64,000 nt of DNA from Sabellastarte sp. h YS-2021 (Eukaryota > Annelida > Polychaeta > Sabellida > Sabellidae). The stretch covers positions 3,658,001 through 3,722,000 of the forward strand of contig OZ024940.1 of the NCBI GenBank assembly GCA_964017235.1, given 5' to 3'. The notes under the pieces are model-generated. The model was not told the origin of the DNA and ran no database searches. It saw only the letters and a program-made list of their open reading frames with translations. A program made the translations under genes and the position numbers. This document shows, in pieces, positions 45,301-48,300 of this stretch (positions are counted from its first letter, which is position 1; the number at the start of each line of letters is the position of its first letter).

Positions 45301-48300
45301 TTAACTTGCCACCACCACAAGTGCAAAATACAGAACACCTTCAACCCCTGCAGATGGCCAATCTGCCGGATGGTACGGTTGCTCTGCCACATCCGGCAGC
45401 TGTACAGCAGAGGCTGCTGCTTGTACCTCCCACCGTACCTCCAATGACGCAGCAGGTACTGGCTCAGCCGACGTATTACCAACAGCCAGCAGTGGATTAC
45501 TACAATGGCCAGCCAGTTCAACAGGTGCTTAATTTTGCAATACTATATGTATTATTTTTTTCTCATTTGGGTGTTTTACGTTGCTTTCAACACTGTACAG
45601 GCCATATCACGATTGATAGTTTTGTAGGCAGAGGAAACCAGTACATACAGTTGGTGTCAAGGTTCTGTACTGTAAACTGCCAACAATCAGTAAGCTACTA
45701 CCAACTTTCCCATACAATGCCCAGGGTTTGAACCACCAACCTCAGAGGTGGGATGTGAGTGTGTTACCACTGCACCACCATGCCCCACCATACTGTATGT
45801 AATGTAATGAATACTTTTATAGCACTTAATTTCAGTCATCGTACAGACTCAAAGGAGCTGTATGTAGGTACAAGACCCTAATAAACAGACCATAAAAAGT
45901 TTTCAAATTCAGACAAGAAATATAGAAGTTGTGGCCACTCTAGTTGAATGATATCTGTGGCGTATGCTGATGATACCTTCTCATCTGAAATTAGTTCTGG
46001 TGCATTACATACAAGGCATATACACTTCGAATTTTCGAATTTTATGTATGGACTGGTCTGGCCTTCACATTAAAATCTAACAAGCCATCTATCAAGTCAC
46101 GGTTCAATTATAGTCACCTCATCATAAGCATAAAAGAAGGTATTTGCTTAAATGTCATATCATGTGAGATAAGGTATTTTGTATTACTTACAATTTTGGG
46201 GGGCAAAGGCAATACGCTGGCCTCCCACCTCTGAGGTCTGTGGTTCAAACCCGGACCTTATGTGGGAAAGTTAGTAGTTGCTTACCGATGGTCAGCAGTT
46301 TACAGTGTTCAAAGTGATGCTTTGACGCAAACCAATCTCACTGGCCTCCCACCCTCTAGCCCCTGGGTTCAGTTCCCAGCCAGACCAATTAGTATGCACT
46401 GCTCTCCTCCATCCCAGTAGTCGCCCAGTGTGATTTGACCAATACAAAATCAGTGAAACATTGGTGTCCCCACAGCTCCCCGAAGTAAGTTACCCAGTAC
46501 AGCCACTTTTCAACTATTTCTGTGAAGAAGTTCATGCCAAGAAGTTTTCTATGGCTGTTACCTGTTCCCTCATTGATTTAACTTGTATGTTTACTTCCAG
46601 GTCGTGCCACCTGTTCAGCCCATACCAGTGTACGATGCCATGCCACCAACTCACCCGGCCAGCTACCCAGTGCAGCCGGTCTTCAACCCCCACGCCACGC
46701 CATTCTATGGTAACCCTGGGCCTCATCCAGCTCACATTCATGGACATGCCTATCACCATGGACCTCATCATCATCACCACCATCAGGATTCCGGGCCATA
46801 CGGCCATAGTCATCTGCATGGTCAGGCCAGGGACGACTATCCAGTGAACAGGTATGGAAATCTTCAAATTAGGTCTGACCAGGGCTTCTCCTCTATATCT
46901 AAAGCATATGGAAGCCCTCAACTACCTGTTGTAATATGACCTTAAAATACAGCTAAATTTCAACACTCTTTCAGTTAAGGAGATTGGTTTTACACAGATT
47001 AGTGCTAAAGGTTATTGGGGTGTTCCAAGACTGCCCAAATATAATATTAACAAGTGCGTCTTTTTAGCATATTGCCCAATAAATAACAATCTCATCAAGC
47101 CCCATATGTATCTGGAAAATCTTTATCTTATTCTTGTTATTATCAAAGTTAATTAATTGATTCTGGCTCAATCATTTGTTGTCAAAATCTGACATCAGTC
47201 AAGCCGGAGATTTTTTAAGGATTTTTTTAGAGAAGGGGGATTGCCAACACTACAAATTCTACTATGTAACACGGTCTTGGTCTTCTTTTCATGACACAGA
47301 GGCAGGGCGTGGATGGGAAGGAATGAACCCATGTCCCCTGTCACAGTTCCCTCCACCATTGAGATCGAGGACATTCCTCTGACCTACCGAGACGACTACG
47401 GCTACACCAGCCCTGTGATTGCCGAGAGGGATCTTCGGAGAAGCCGACGTAGCAGGGACAGGCTACCCCGTGGCAATACCCTGACAGTCCCCGGCCGCAG
47501 GAGGAGATCCTTTTCCATGGAGAGGGATGAGCCACAAAGACAAAGGTGGAGGAGGAGAAGGTCGTACGATGATAACCTAGATGCGAGACGGCGATCGTAC
47601 AGCTACAGCGATGAAGACAGGCCAAGACGCAGAAGACGCAGTTACAGCCCGTCCAGTGAGAATGAGAGAAGAGACAGGAGGTCACATCACTCCAGGAGGA
47701 GAAGGTCACCTGACTCAGAGAATGAAAGAGAAGAGAGGAGAGACAGGAGGTCACATCACTCCAGGAGGAGGAGGTCACCTGACTCGGAAAGAGAAGAGAG
47801 GAGGGACAGGAGGTCACGTGACTCTGAGAGGAGGAGGTCACGTGACTCAGAAAGAGGGAGGTCACACGACTCCAGTGGTGAGGAGAGGAGGCGGCAGAGG
47901 AGGAAGAAGGACAAGAAGAAGAGAGACCGATTTCATGACAGGAGGTAAGGCTGCAAAAGGTGGAATAAAATCACGAGTTAAATATTTTCCTTCTGGCAGA
48001 TATTGGAATTACATTAAATGAGAGTTGTTAATAGAACACAAGTATTTCGGTTTCCATTTTATTTTGTATGTCTGCAATTTATCCCTCAATATGGCTGATA
48101 TTTCATCAAAACAAAGAAAAATCCTATAAACTTGGTTAATTATCTCATATTTGACTTTATAGTACCTTAAAATGACATTTATTATCTTCCATATGTCTGT
48201 TTAAGGTCCAGGAAATATATGTCTGGTATTGATTTTCAGAAGCTATTACACTGCTTGTTGTAAATATAAGTGACTTTTTTATCTTAATCATGCGTTGCCT

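Noticed and set aside
46461..46847. 128-codon open frame across the intron before the His-rich exon
   Set aside because: The His-rich exon is read in a different frame from its acceptor at 46601; only the first few codons may be a microexon or duplicate remnant.
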